IMG/VR virus record: IMGVR_UViG_3300006484_000008
Coordinates: 1-64,000 of that record
Source of the DNA: a virus
Length of the DNA: 64,000 nucleotides
Strand: one strand, 5' to 3'
Shown: positions 25,212 to 34,935 of the stretch, in pieces
How the letters are laid out: every line of letters starts with the position of its first letter
Numbering within the stretch: the first letter of the stretch is position 1
Made by a program: the position numbers and the translations under genes
Notes under the pieces: model-generated
What the model was told of the DNA's origin: nothing
Seen by the model: the letters and a program-made list of their open reading frames with translations, nothing else
Databases searched by the model: none

Positions 25212-26241
25212 GGAGAGACTCCTTAATATATTCTCTAAACTTAAAAATGATGAGAAGCCTACTAATCTACACTACAATAGTAGAGTATTGATTATAGATG
25301 GAATGAATACATTCCTAAGAAGCTTCGCAGTAGTTAACCGAGTTAACCTATCTGGTAATGATGTAGGCGGACTCATTGGATTTTTGAAATCACTTGGACA
25401 TGCAATAAAACTGTTATCCCCGACTCGTGTAGTAATCGTCTTTGATGGTGAAGGCGGGTCGGGCAACAGAAAATATCTCTATAACCAATACAAAGGAAAT
25501 AGGGATACTGGAAGGATTATGAATTATAAATCCTTTCAAACAAAAACTTCCGAGGATGATTCCAAGTACAATCAGATCACTAGGTTAATAGACTACTTAC
25601 AATTTCTACCCGTGTCTTTAATGTCTTATGACAAGCTTGAGGCAGATGACGTGATGGGATATTTAGCAGGGAGTATATACAAAGAGTATAATGATTCCCA
25701 TGTTTATCTCATGTCCTCAGACAATGATTTTATGCAGCTTGTAAATGATAGAATCAGCGTATACAGTCCAACTAAGAAGAAGATATACGGAGTAGAAAAT
25801 GTATTAGAAGATTTCGGAATACACCCAGATAATTTCTTATTATACAAATCTTTAGTAGGGGACACTTCAGATAATATACCTGGAGTGAACGGATTAGGAG
25901 AAAAGAATGTAGTAAAGCTTTTTGAGTTTGTATCAAAGCCTGAAAGGAAAACATTGCAGGACATTTATCACATCTGCGAAAATCCTCCTAAAAAGTCTGT
26001 CTTATATGAAAGGATACTAAATGTTCGTAAACAAGTAGAGATCTTCTACAAGATTATGAATATTATGGAGCCAAACATTTCTGAGGAGACAGTTGTAGAA
26101 CTTATGGACAAGTACCATACAAAGGCACCGACCTTAAAGAAGTACGACTTCATAAAACTATACAACTATGATAAGATGGGAAATGCTATATCAAATTTGG
26201 ATCTTTGGATAAATCTATTTTCCACATTGAATAATTATTAA
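25204..26241 (+). CDS. 5'-3' exonuclease / RNase H (FEN-like)
   Basis: A 345-residue protein with LIIDGMNTFLRSFAVVN near residue 30, VVIVFDGEGGSGNRKYLYNQYKGNR near 80, and the later acidic motifs LEADDVMGYL, MSSDNDFMQL and VGDTSDNIPGVNGLGEK (helix-hairpin-helix entry). T4 RNase H removes RNA primers and flaps. It is coupled to recA by an 8-base overlap. Confidence 0.9.
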   Translation: MNKERLLNIFSKLKNDEKPTNLHYNSRVLIIDGMNTFLRSFAVVNRVNLSGNDVGGLIGFLKSLGHAIKLLSPTRVVIVFDGEGGSGNRKYLYNQYKGNRDTGRIMNYKSFQTKTSEDDSKYNQITRLIDYLQFLPVSLMSYDKLEADDVMGYLAGSIYKEYNDSHVYLMSSDNDFMQLVNDRISVYSPTKKKIYGVENVLEDFGIHPDNFLLYKSLVGDTSDNIPGVNGLGEKNVVKLFEFVSKPERKTLQDIYHICENPPKKSVLYERILNVRKQVEIFYKIMNIMEPNISEETVVELMDKYHTKAPTLKKYDFIKLYNYDKMGNAISNLDLWINLFSTLNNY

Positions 26242-26248
26242 ATAAGTT

Positions 26249-27601
26249 ATGACACAACAAAGATTAACCAGTTACGGACACCAGTTCCAAATAAAAGTAC
26301 TTTACTCCTTACTAAACGACAAACAGTTCCTTCAAAACATAGCAGATGTAATCACAGCTGAGTATTTTGAATCTCCTGCACACAAATGGATCATTGGAAC
26401 TATTCTAGAGTACTATAGCAAATACCACACCTATCCTACAATGGAAGTTCTTAAGATAGAACTTAAAAAGGAAAAGAACGAAGTGTTACAAGTATCCATT
26501 AAAGAGGAATTAAAACAAGCCTACACCGCTACACAAGATGATATTGATTATGTAAAGGAAGAGTTTTTTAACTTCTGTAAGAATCAGAAACTAAAAGATG
26601 CTTTACTAGCTTCAGTAGATCTTCTCACAGGCGGAGAGTTTGAAGGAATCAGAAAGATTATTGATGAAGCGTTAAGGGCTGGAAGCACAAAAGAAATAGG
26701 ACACGAATACGACAAAGACATCGAGTCCAGATTCAGAGAAGAGGAAGATAAAAAGATCCCATTCCCTTGGAAAGTATTCAATGACATTACAGATGGAGGA
26801 ATAGGCGGAAGCAACCTTATGCTTTTATTTGCACCTCCCGGCATAGGAAAGTCTACAGTGGTTTGTAATATTGCATCCCATTGTCTTAAGATGGGATTTA
26901 ATGTAATCTACTATACTTTAGAGTTGGATGAGAGGTATGTAGGTAAAAAGATTGATTCTATCCTTACTGGAGTAGAAGTCAAGATGCTTAAGTTCCACCG
27001 CAAAGAAGTAGAAGCCGCAGTTAAAAATCTTAAAGGTAAGATTGTGATTAAGGAATATTCTCCTGGTAGGGCCTCACTAAGTACCATAGAATCTCATATA
27101 AAGCAATTAGAAGCCAATAACGACTTTATTCCAGACCTAATCATCATAGACTACCCGGATCTTTTAAAGCCTCGTAAATCAAGGAAAGAAAGCAAAGAAG
27201 AACTAGATGATATCTATACCGATCTAAAAGGAATGGCTAAAGATCTTAAAATTCCATTCGTTTGTCCTTCCCAGATTAATCGTATGGGAGCCAAGGATGA
27301 GATCATCGAAGGGGATAAGGTAGCCGGAAGTTTTCAAAAGATGATGATAGCGGATCTGAGTGTATCTCTATCCAGACGCAGGAAGGATAAGATAAACAAT
27401 ACAGGAAGATTCCATATCATGAAGTCTAGATTAGGACCAGATGGGATGACATATTCCGCTAAAATAGATCTAGGTAGAGGCTTTATAGAGATTTCTGAGG
27501 ACCTATTTGATGAAGAGACTGATAGTCAAGACACTGGGTCAAAAGGAGATTTTAGTTCGGATGATATGTCTATGCTAAAGAAAAAGTTTCTCAAGGCATA
27601 A
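26249..27601 (+). CDS. replicative DNA helicase (DnaB/gp41-like)
   Basis: A 450-residue protein with an N-terminal helical domain and a RecA-type motor: Walker A APPGIGKS at 195-202, then VIYYTLELDERYVGKKIDS, DLIIIDYPDLLKP (Walker B) and PFVCPSQINRMG. The C-terminal RRRKDKINNTGRFHIMKSR is the arginine-finger region. It probably unwinds DNA 5'-3' with a primase not in this window. Confidence 0.9.
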   Translation: MTQQRLTSYGHQFQIKVLYSLLNDKQFLQNIADVITAEYFESPAHKWIIGTILEYYSKYHTYPTMEVLKIELKKEKNEVLQVSIKEELKQAYTATQDDIDYVKEEFFNFCKNQKLKDALLASVDLLTGGEFEGIRKIIDEALRAGSTKEIGHEYDKDIESRFREEEDKKIPFPWKVFNDITDGGIGGSNLMLLFAPPGIGKSTVVCNIASHCLKMGFNVIYYTLELDERYVGKKIDSILTGVEVKMLKFHRKEVEAAVKNLKGKIVIKEYSPGRASLSTIESHIKQLEANNDFIPDLIIIDYPDLLKPRKSRKESKEELDDIYTDLKGMAKDLKIPFVCPSQINRMGAKDEIIEGDKVAGSFQKMMIADLSVSLSRRRKDKINNTGRFHIMKSRLGPDGMTYSAKIDLGRGFIEISEDLFDEETDSQDTGSKGDFSSDDMSMLKKKFLKA

Positions 27602-27710
27602 TCTCATAAGCATCAAAAAAGTGGCAAAAAAAAAGCTGAGCAATTGAACTTTTTTTCCATTTTCAATGGGTATTTATTTTTACCGTTACAAAAATTTAAA
27701 ACAAAAAAAC

Positions 27711-29564
27711 ATGGAATTAGGATCAGAGATACTAAGTCAGATAACTATTTTTTCTAAGTACGCCAAGTACATTCCCGAAGTAAAAAGAAGGGAAACATGG
27801 GAAGAAATAGTATCTAGATATGAGGTTATGTTAATGCAAAAGTTCCCAAATTTAAAAAAAGAGATATTGGGTAACGCTAGTTATATAGTAGATAAAAAAG
27901 TACTTCCTTCAATGAGGGCCTTACAGTTCTCAGGCATAGCAGCTGAAGTAAATAATGCACGTATATACAACTGCTGCTACCTCCCAATGGATAGCGTACA
28001 CTGTTTTTCAGAGTCCATGTTTCTATTGCTTGGGGGTACTGGGGTAGGATATTCTGTTCAGTTCCAGCACGTAGAGAAGTTACCAGAAATCATAAAGCCA
28101 GTAAAACAAAAAAGATACTTAGTACAAGATAGTATTATTGGATGGGCTGACGCTGTGAAAGTATTGATGAAATCATACTTTGGTAAGGGTGCTAAGCCTA
28201 CATTTGACTACAGAGATGTACGTCCTAAAGGATCTAGGCTTATTACTGCAGGTGGAAAAGCGCCTGGACCAGAGCCTCTTAAGATCTGTCTTACACATAT
28301 AGAAGCTATATTGGATCGTAAACAAAACGGTGAGAAGCTATCTACCTTGGAAGTGCATGATATCATGTGCCACATTGCTAACAGCGTATTGTCTGGAGGT
28401 ATTAGAAGGGCTGCTATGATCGCATTGTTTAGCTATGATGATGAAGAAATGCTTACTTGTAAGTACGGTAATTGGTGGGAACTTAATGAACAAAGGGGAA
28501 GGTCTAATAACTCTGCAGTATTGGAAAGAGGCCAGATTACAGAAGAACAATTTAAAGGTTTATGGAAGAAGATAGAGTTGAGTAACTCTGGAGAGCCTGG
28601 GTTCTATTGGACAAAGAATGCTGAGTGGGGAACTAACCCATGTTGCGAAATAGCACTACGTCCATATCAATTCTGCAACCTTTGTGAAGTGAATGTATCT
28701 GATATCAAAGATGAAGAGGATCTATTTGACAGAGTGCGTATAGCTGCATTCTTTGGAACTTTACAAGCGTCATTCACTGATTTTCATTATCTCCGTCCTA
28801 TATGGCAGAAGACTACTGAGAAGGATGCTTTGCTTGGAATAGGTATGACAGGTATCGGAAGTGGAGAGATCTTGAAGTATGATCTTGAAAAAGCTGCTGA
28901 GATTGCAAAAGAAGTAAATGCAAAATACGCAGATCTTATAGGAATCAACAGAGCCGCTCGTGTAACTTGTATAAAGCCTTCAGGAACAACATCTTGTGTA
29001 TTGGGTACAGCTTCTGGAATACACGCATGGCACAATGATTATTATCTCAGAACAGTAAGATTTAATAAGAGTGAAGACATTGCTAAGTATCTGATTGCAA
29101 ACCATCCTGAGATGTGTGAAGATGATGTGTTAAGATCTCACGATACCTTGTGTGCAAGGATCCCTATCAAAGCACCAGAAGGATCAATAATGAGAAGCGA
29201 GACCCCAATAGAGTTACTAGAAAGGGTAAAGCATTTCTCAGTTAATTGGATTAAGAGTGGCCATAGGAATGGATACAATACCCACAACGTATCAGCTACG
29301 GTATCTCTTAAAGAAGACGAGTGGCTTCCAGTAGGAGAGTGGATGTGGAAAAACAGAGAGTATTATAACGGCCTATCAGTATTGCCTTATTGGGGAGGTA
29401 CTTACCAACAGGCTCCTTTTGAAGATATTACTAAAGAACAGTATGAAGAAAGATCAAAGCACCTTACTTCTATGGACTTGACTAGTGTTATGGAGGAAGA
29501 TGATACTGTAAACTTTGGCCAAATAGCTGCCTGTGCCGGGGCCAACTGTAGTGTCGAACAATAA
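27711..29564 (+). CDS. nrdJ: adenosylcobalamin-dependent ribonucleotide reductase (class II)
   Basis: The start is set at ATG 27711 (MELGSEILSQ), not the longer reading at 27666, because the extension covers a TATTTATT-containing intergenic region. At 617 residues it has NARIYNCCYLPMDS, LLLGGTGVGYSVQF, the catalytic NPCCEIALRPYQFCNLCEVN, CIKPSGTTSCVLG and the redox pair CAGANC close to the C-terminus. Class II enzymes need no second subunit and use vitamin B12, so the phage would rely on host cobalamin. It raises dNTP supply. Confidence 0.88.
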   Translation: MELGSEILSQITIFSKYAKYIPEVKRRETWEEIVSRYEVMLMQKFPNLKKEILGNASYIVDKKVLPSMRALQFSGIAAEVNNARIYNCCYLPMDSVHCFSESMFLLLGGTGVGYSVQFQHVEKLPEIIKPVKQKRYLVQDSIIGWADAVKVLMKSYFGKGAKPTFDYRDVRPKGSRLITAGGKAPGPEPLKICLTHIEAILDRKQNGEKLSTLEVHDIMCHIANSVLSGGIRRAAMIALFSYDDEEMLTCKYGNWWELNEQRGRSNNSAVLERGQITEEQFKGLWKKIELSNSGEPGFYWTKNAEWGTNPCCEIALRPYQFCNLCEVNVSDIKDEEDLFDRVRIAAFFGTLQASFTDFHYLRPIWQKTTEKDALLGIGMTGIGSGEILKYDLEKAAEIAKEVNAKYADLIGINRAARVTCIKPSGTTSCVLGTASGIHAWHNDYYLRTVRFNKSEDIAKYLIANHPEMCEDDVLRSHDTLCARIPIKAPEGSIMRSETPIELLERVKHFSVNWIKSGHRNGYNTHNVSATVSLKEDEWLPVGEWMWKNREYYNGLSVLPYWGGTYQQAPFEDITKEQYEERSKHLTSMDLTSVMEEDDTVNFGQIAACAGANCSVEQ

Positions 29565-29730
29565 ATTACAAGAAGGGATTGATTATTATATAGATGAGCA
29601 GACTGGATACTTTGTATTCACTGCTCTCTATCTTTCCCAAAGAGGCAAGTGCTGCGGTAATAAATGTAAAGAGTGCCCTTACGAAGAGAAGTGGTTAAAA
29701 GGAAATAAAAATTTGGCAAAAGAAGAATAG
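29551..29730 (+). CDS. DUF5522-like small Cys-rich protein
   Basis: The protein has EGIDYYIDEQTGYFVFTALY, then LSQRGKCCGNKCKECPY. The C-C-G-N-x-C-x-x-C-P-Y pattern is the DUF5522 family found in Bacteroidota. The start is placed at GTG 29551 (MSNNKLQEG) inside the reductase 3' end; GTG 29533 is also possible. It may bind a metal. Function unknown. Confidence 0.7.
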   Translation: MSNNKLQEGIDYYIDEQTGYFVFTALYLSQRGKCCGNKCKECPYEEKWLKGNKNLAKEE

Positions 29731-29742
29731 TTATTATATTTG
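29713..29742 (+). promoter_or_regulatory. host-type promoter TTG-N19-TATATTTG
   Basis: TTG at 29713-29715 and TATATTTG at 29735-29742 with the ideal 19-base spacer, close to the ATG at 29757. This is the clearest Bacteroidota-type promoter in the window. Confidence 0.75.
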
Positions 29743-29756
29743 TTAAAATTAATGTT

Positions 29757-29954
29757 ATGATTATATACACAATCTTGATATCTTTAAACTTACTTGGAAT
29801 GGGATTCCTGTTTTATGTTTATGAAAGACAGAAAGAAGTAAACACAGAGTTTTTAAAAAATGCAATTCTTAATAATGCAATATTAGAAGTGCTAAAAGAA
29901 ACCGTAGAAGAGCTAGAAAATCAGATTACAAAATTAAGTACAGAAAAAAAATAA
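29757..29954 (+). CDS. single-pass membrane protein with coiled coil
   Basis: A 65-residue protein. Residues 2-22 (IIYTILISLNLLGMGFLFYVY) form a membrane segment and the rest is a coiled coil (LKETVEELENQITKLSTEKK). No family is recognised. Confidence 0.6.
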   Translation: MIIYTILISLNLLGMGFLFYVYERQKEVNTEFLKNAILNNAILEVLKETVEELENQITKLSTEKK

Positions 29955-29959
29955 GGGTT

Positions 29960-30190
29960 ATGAAAGTAAATTCATTAGTATGCTGTGTCTTAGGACACCC
30001 AGGAGTATTAGAACAAGATCAGATCTACACAGTAAGAGAGGTGACTTCCCAAGGAAACATCAATGTTTTTGAAGCAGAACCTCCCCATCCGCACAGTTCA
30101 TTTTTCAGAGAAAGATTCGTAGAGGTTCAATCTCCGGATGAGATCCCAGAGATATTAGCAGAAGTGATGCTTGATGAAATTGAAAATTAG
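29960..30190 (+). CDS. hypothetical small protein
   Basis: A 76-residue protein with a short beta-barrel-like pattern (SLVCCVLGHPGVLEQDQIYTV, FFRERFVEVQ) like small phage proteins preceding dUTPase. Its start is GTTATG, 5 bases after the previous stop. Function unknown. Confidence 0.55.
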   Translation: MKVNSLVCCVLGHPGVLEQDQIYTVREVTSQGNINVFEAEPPHPHSSFFRERFVEVQSPDEIPEILAEVMLDEIEN

Positions 30191-30193
30191 ATT

Positions 30194-30619
30194 ATGATAG
30201 TAAAGATAGAAAAGCTAAATCCAGAAGCTGTAATACCAACTTATGCAAAAGATGGGGATGCTGGAATGGATCTAGTGGCTATAAAAAAAGAAGACGTATC
30301 TCCTACTCAAGTAAAATATTATACAGGCCTTGCGATGGAAATTCCTTATGGATATGTAGGATTGATCTTTCCAAGATCCTCTGTCTTCAAATCCGGACTA
30401 TCGTTAAGCAATGCAGTTGGAGTTATTGATAGTGGGTATAGAGGTGAGATTATGGCGGTGTTCAATAAAAAGTTTGGTATGAACCTAACCAACTATGAAG
30501 TAGGAGATCGAGTAGCACAGATAATGATACTGCCATATCCACAGGTTGAGTTTGTTGAATCAGATAAACTGTCGGAAACAGAAAGAGGGTCCGGCGGATT
30601 TGGCAGCACAGGAAAATAA
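30194..30619 (+). CDS. dut: dUTP pyrophosphatase
   Basis: A 141-residue trimeric-type dUTPase with all five motifs: DAGMDL (22-27), RSS (61-63), GVIDSGYRGEI (76-86), RVAQIMI (106-112) and RGSGGFGSTG (131-140). It cleaves dUTP to dUMP, which keeps uracil out of DNA and feeds thymidylate synthesis. It lies 15 bases before the DNA polymerase. Confidence 0.95.
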   Translation: MIVKIEKLNPEAVIPTYAKDGDAGMDLVAIKKEDVSPTQVKYYTGLAMEIPYGYVGLIFPRSSVFKSGLSLSNAVGVIDSGYRGEIMAVFNKKFGMNLTNYEVGDRVAQIMILPYPQVEFVESDKLSETERGSGGFGSTGK

Positions 30620-30634
30620 AATAAAATAAAGGTT

Positions 30635-32941
30635 ATGAGTGAAAAGAAGTACGTCACGGTGGACACACCGCAGACATTGAGGGATATGGTTCAACATATA
30701 AAAGCATTTGATATAATTGCTTTTGATACGGAAACTACAAGTTTAAATCCAAGGAAAGGAAAGATAATAGGACTATCAGTATCAGGGGAAGTAGGAGTAG
30801 GGTATTACATGCCAACCATGGTATTTAAAAATGGTGAACTAACAGACGATCTTATATACGGAGAAAGTTGTCATGATCTTGCTAAGAAAGTATTAACGCT
30901 ACTTTGCACCAAAAAACTTATAGGACATAACCTTTCATTTGATTCTAGATTCGTAAAAGAATTTTACGGGATTGATATAATACCTGCTATATACGCAGAC
31001 ACGATGCTATTAGTACATACAGTAGCAGAGGAAGGTGCAGGAGAAGGCGCAGGCAGTTCTTTTGGTCTCAAAAATATTGCAAAGGTTATACAAGTGCATA
31101 TTGGTCTTGACATGGAGAAAGAGGCTAATGAAGAGCAGGTGGAACTTAAAGAGTCCATAAAATCTAATGGAGGCACGACGACAAAAGATAATTATGAGAT
31201 CTGGAAAGCAGACCTCCCTATACTATCTAAATATGCTTGTGCTGATACTGACTTAACTCTTAGGGTATTCAATTACTACTTAGAAAAACTAAAATCAGAA
31301 GGACTAGAGAAATTCTTTTTCGAGGATGAAGTGATGCCTCTATACAAGGAAGTTACAATCCCCATGGAAAGCAACGGCATGTTGTTAGATATGGATCTTA
31401 TAGTCCAATCTAGAGAAGAGATTATAAAAGATCTTGAGGAATACAAAGCTATCGTAATCAAGACTCTTTTGAAAGATCCTAGAGTAAAAGAGTGGGTTAT
31501 AGATAAGGCTCTAGAAAAATTCCCTCCTACACATAAAGGAAGCTATGCACAACAGCTTATAACAGAATCAGGTTACTCCTTACCTAAATCTGAGAAGACT
31601 GGTAAGTATACAATGAATGCTGCGACACTAAAGACTCTTGAAGAAGGTCCTATCAAAGAGTATTTAACAACTGGCAACATGGATGTCCTAGACGCTGATC
31701 TAGCTGTAAAAGTCAGTATGAGGCTATGGAAAGATAGTCAGGACGGGGATTTCTTTAATATTCAATCTAAAGATCACTTAGGTAGTATCGCATTCACAGC
31801 TTTAGGGATGGAACCAATATCTGCTACAGACAAAGGCAAGGATAAATTTGATGATGATTTCATACAGTCCATTGCCGATAAACATGAGTGGGCTAAGAAT
31901 CTTCGCATTTATAATAAACTTCTTAAGATAAAATCTACCTATATGGATAGGTTTTTAGATAAGGAAGAAGAAGGCATGTACTACTTCTACTATAAGCAAC
32001 ACGCTACAGTATCAGGTAGATACGGATCTGATGCACAGCAGTTGCCAAGACCTAAAGAAGAAGGAGAAGAGGATCCAATTGTTCTTAAATATAATAACAT
32101 GATCCGTGCGTTCTTTGTTTGCAAACCGGGAACAGTATTCATAGATTGTGACTATGAATCACTTGAGCCTAAAGTATTCTCTCACGTAGCTGATGACGAA
32201 GGGTTGAAAGATATCTTCCGTAATGGGTGGGATTTTTATTCTACAATCGCCATTAAAACAGAAAAGCTTGATCAGTACTCCCCAGATAAGAAAGCTCCGA
32301 ACTATCTAAAGAAGCATGCAAATAATATTAGACAGAAAGCAAAAGCATACTCCCTGGGCATACCTTACGGAATGTCAGCTTACGCCTTAGGTAAGAGTAT
32401 TGATCTAAGTACTAAAGAAGCACAGAAGCTAGTGGACGGGTATCTTAATGGGTTCCCTAACTTGAAAAAGTGGATGACTGATTCTAAAGTGTTTGTAAAA
32501 AAAGAAGGGTATGTAAAAACACAAGTAGGAAGAGTTCGTCATTTACCAAAAGTTTCGTACCTTCACCAGAAGTTCGGTGACTCTTTATTAGAGTGGGACT
32601 TCCAAAATAAACTAGAAGGACAGTTGGGAAAAGAAATGGTTATGAATATGTCAAGGGATTATAAGAACGGTCTTAACAATAGTATGAACTTCCAGATACA
32701 AAGTTTGGCCGCATCTATAGTAAACCGTGCTGCCATTGAAATAAACAGAGAATTTAAAAAAGCTGGTATAAAAGGACAGGTAGTAGCACAAATACATGAC
32801 CAGTTGGTTATGGAAGTTGATGAGACTATGTCAGATGAAGCTTGCAGAATAGTACAAGATAGAATGGAAAATACTACAAAACTATCTTTAGATTTAGTTG
32901 CAGTGCCATCTCTGGCACATAACCTAAAAGAAGGCCATTAA
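30635..32941 (+). CDS. family-A DNA polymerase with 3'-5' exonuclease
   Basis: A 768-residue enzyme. The exonuclease domain starts at about residue 25 with FDTETTSLNP (D31, E33) and continues with LIGHNLSFDSRFV. The polymerase domain has motif A FIDCDYESLEPKVF (about 500), motif B IRQKAKAYSLGIPYGMS (about 566) and motif C VAQIHDQLVMEVDE (about 714). It lacks the 5' nuclease domain, which is encoded separately at 25.2 kb. It is probably the main replicative polymerase. Confidence 0.93.
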   Translation: MSEKKYVTVDTPQTLRDMVQHIKAFDIIAFDTETTSLNPRKGKIIGLSVSGEVGVGYYMPTMVFKNGELTDDLIYGESCHDLAKKVLTLLCTKKLIGHNLSFDSRFVKEFYGIDIIPAIYADTMLLVHTVAEEGAGEGAGSSFGLKNIAKVIQVHIGLDMEKEANEEQVELKESIKSNGGTTTKDNYEIWKADLPILSKYACADTDLTLRVFNYYLEKLKSEGLEKFFFEDEVMPLYKEVTIPMESNGMLLDMDLIVQSREEIIKDLEEYKAIVIKTLLKDPRVKEWVIDKALEKFPPTHKGSYAQQLITESGYSLPKSEKTGKYTMNAATLKTLEEGPIKEYLTTGNMDVLDADLAVKVSMRLWKDSQDGDFFNIQSKDHLGSIAFTALGMEPISATDKGKDKFDDDFIQSIADKHEWAKNLRIYNKLLKIKSTYMDRFLDKEEEGMYYFYYKQHATVSGRYGSDAQQLPRPKEEGEEDPIVLKYNNMIRAFFVCKPGTVFIDCDYESLEPKVFSHVADDEGLKDIFRNGWDFYSTIAIKTEKLDQYSPDKKAPNYLKKHANNIRQKAKAYSLGIPYGMSAYALGKSIDLSTKEAQKLVDGYLNGFPNLKKWMTDSKVFVKKEGYVKTQVGRVRHLPKVSYLHQKFGDSLLEWDFQNKLEGQLGKEMVMNMSRDYKNGLNNSMNFQIQSLAASIVNRAAIEINREFKKAGIKGQVVAQIHDQLVMEVDETMSDEACRIVQDRMENTTKLSLDLVAVPSLAHNLKEGH

Positions 32942-32961
32942 GAAACATAAAAAATAAAACA

Positions 32962-33258
32962 ATGAGTAAATTAGTTGCATTACACGACAAAGTCATTCTA
33001 AAGAAGATTGACTCAGAAGACAAAACGGTAGGTGGTATTATTGTACCAGACATGGGAGCTGAAAAATCAAACTACTTTGAAGTAGTTAGCGCAGGTCTAG
33101 GTATGTACGATACCAACAACGGTAAGTACTTTCCTATGCACGTACAAACCGGGGACACGGTTATTGTGCCAAAAGCAGTAGTAACGCAAATCATTGTAGA
33201 CGGTGATGAGTATTATGTATGCCGTGAAGTAGAAATCCTTTCAATTATTAAAGATTAA
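32962..33258 (+). CDS. groES: GroES co-chaperonin
   Basis: A 98-residue protein with LVALHDKVILKKIDSEDKTVGGIIVPD, the hydrophobic mobile-loop IIVP, and the later VQTGDTVIVPKAV. It caps GroEL and, as in T4 gp31, may adapt the chaperonin for large phage proteins. It is followed by GroEL after 10 bases. Confidence 0.88.
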   Translation: MSKLVALHDKVILKKIDSEDKTVGGIIVPDMGAEKSNYFEVVSAGLGMYDTNNGKYFPMHVQTGDTVIVPKAVVTQIIVDGDEYYVCREVEILSIIKD

Positions 33259-33268
33259 ATAAACAGTT

Positions 33269-34924
33269 ATGATTAAGACAGAATTTGGAACAGACCTCAA
33301 AAAGAAACTCCTAGAGGGAGTTAACAAGATTAATGCAAGTGTGTCCTCTACACTAGGTCCTGCAGGTAGGAATGTAATCATTAGAGGTGCTGATGGTACT
33401 ATTAAGATTACAAAAGATGGTGTTACGGTAGCACAATCATTTACAAAGCTTGAAGATCCTATTGAGGATATCGGAGCTCAAATGATTAAAAGCGTATCAG
33501 TAAGATCAGCAGATAAAGCTGGAGATGGTACAACAACTTCCACACTATTGGCATCTGTAATGGTGAACGAAGGTATTAAAGCCATTACACAAGGATCTAA
33601 CGCGGTAGAAGTAAAGAAAGGTATTGATAAAGCAGTATCAGCAGTAGTGGCTGGTTTAAAGTCTATATCTAAAGACATCTCTTCAGAAGATCAGATTAAG
33701 CAAGTAGCAACTATCTCTGCTAATAATGATTCTGAGATTGGGACATTGATCGCTACTGCTTTGGATAAAGTGGGTACTGATGGTGTAGTGGCTATAGAAG
33801 AGTCAAAGTCTGGTGAGACCTCTTTGGAAGTAGTAGAAGGTATGATGTTTGACAGAGGTTTTAAATCTCCATACTTCGTTACAGACAACTCAACAATGCA
33901 AGCTGTGTTTGATAAGCCGTTGATATTCTTATATGATGGCAGACTTACCAGCACTGCACAGGTATTACCTTTGTTGCAAGCAGCACATGCAGAAAGTCTT
34001 CCTCTACTTATCGTTGCTGAAGACATTGAGCATGAGGCATTGGCTATCTTGGTAGTTAACAAAGCAAACGCTACTATTAAAGTATGTGCTGTGAAGGCTC
34101 CTGACTTTGGTGATCGTAGGACTGCTATCTTAGAAGACATTGCAATCCTTACTGGCGGTACTGTAGTATCTCCTACTAAAGGTAATAAGATTGAAAAGAT
34201 GAAGCCTGATGAGTTCAAGCCATTGTTCGGTAAGGCTCGTATGGTAAATGTATCATCTAAAGATACCACTATCATTGATGGTAAAGGATCAGTAGAAGGT
34301 ATTGAACAGAGGTTAAATGATATTAAAAAACAAATCGAGATTGCCAAATCTAACTTTGAAATTGAAAAACTACAAGAGAGGTTGTCAAAACTTACTGGCG
34401 GTGTTGCTATTATCAATGTTGGCGGTATGAGTGAGATTGAAATGAGAGAGAAGAAAGATCGTGTAGACGATGCATTACACGCTACTAAAGCTGCCTTAGA
34501 TCAAGGTATCGTTCCTGGTGGTGGTATGGCCTTGATTAACTGTATAGAGTTGCTTAAAGAGTCTGTATTGGATTGTGATAACGATGATCAAGAACTGGGT
34601 GTACGTATTGTCACTAAAGCTTTGTACGCACCGTTTAAAACCATTCTTACCAATGCTGGTATTGAGAATGCATATGAGATTCTAAGTAGTGTAAAGAGTT
34701 ATGCTATTGACGAAGATGATAGCATATGGTACGGATACAACGCCAAGACTGGGGAGATTCAAAACTTTTTCACAGCAGGTATCTTAGATCCTACTAAAGT
34801 AACAAGGACTGCTATTGAAAATGCTGCTAGTGTAGCTGGTACCATCCTTACTACAGAATCAGTAGTATACTTTACAGGAGACGAGAAGAAAGATAATATC
34901 GATTATAGTCAATTCATGCAATAA
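33269..34924 (+). CDS. groEL: GroEL chaperonin
   Basis: A 551-residue, full-length chaperonin. It shows ASVSSTLGPAGRNVII, ITKDGVTVAQSF, the ATP site AGDGTTTSTLLAS (about 83-95), KAPDFGDRRTAILEDIAILTGG, and VDDALHATKAALDQGIVPGGG. The C-terminus lacks the GGM repeat of bacterial GroEL. Phage-encoded GroEL is uncommon. It presumably folds the phage's abundant proteins together with its own GroES. Confidence 0.93.
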   Translation: MIKTEFGTDLKKKLLEGVNKINASVSSTLGPAGRNVIIRGADGTIKITKDGVTVAQSFTKLEDPIEDIGAQMIKSVSVRSADKAGDGTTTSTLLASVMVNEGIKAITQGSNAVEVKKGIDKAVSAVVAGLKSISKDISSEDQIKQVATISANNDSEIGTLIATALDKVGTDGVVAIEESKSGETSLEVVEGMMFDRGFKSPYFVTDNSTMQAVFDKPLIFLYDGRLTSTAQVLPLLQAAHAESLPLLIVAEDIEHEALAILVVNKANATIKVCAVKAPDFGDRRTAILEDIAILTGGTVVSPTKGNKIEKMKPDEFKPLFGKARMVNVSSKDTTIIDGKGSVEGIEQRLNDIKKQIEIAKSNFEIEKLQERLSKLTGGVAIINVGGMSEIEMREKKDRVDDALHATKAALDQGIVPGGGMALINCIELLKESVLDCDNDDQELGVRIVTKALYAPFKTILTNAGIENAYEILSSVKSYAIDEDDSIWYGYNAKTGEIQNFFTAGILDPTKVTRTAIENAASVAGTILTTESVVYFTGDEKKDNIDYSQFMQ

Positions 34925-34935
34925 AAACAAATAAT

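Noticed and set aside
27666-27710. N-terminal extension of the ribonucleotide reductase
   Set aside because: It lies in an A/T-rich leader; ATG 27711 fits better.
33691-34416. Long minus-strand reading opposite groEL
   Set aside because: A shadow of the biased groEL codons, no initiation context.
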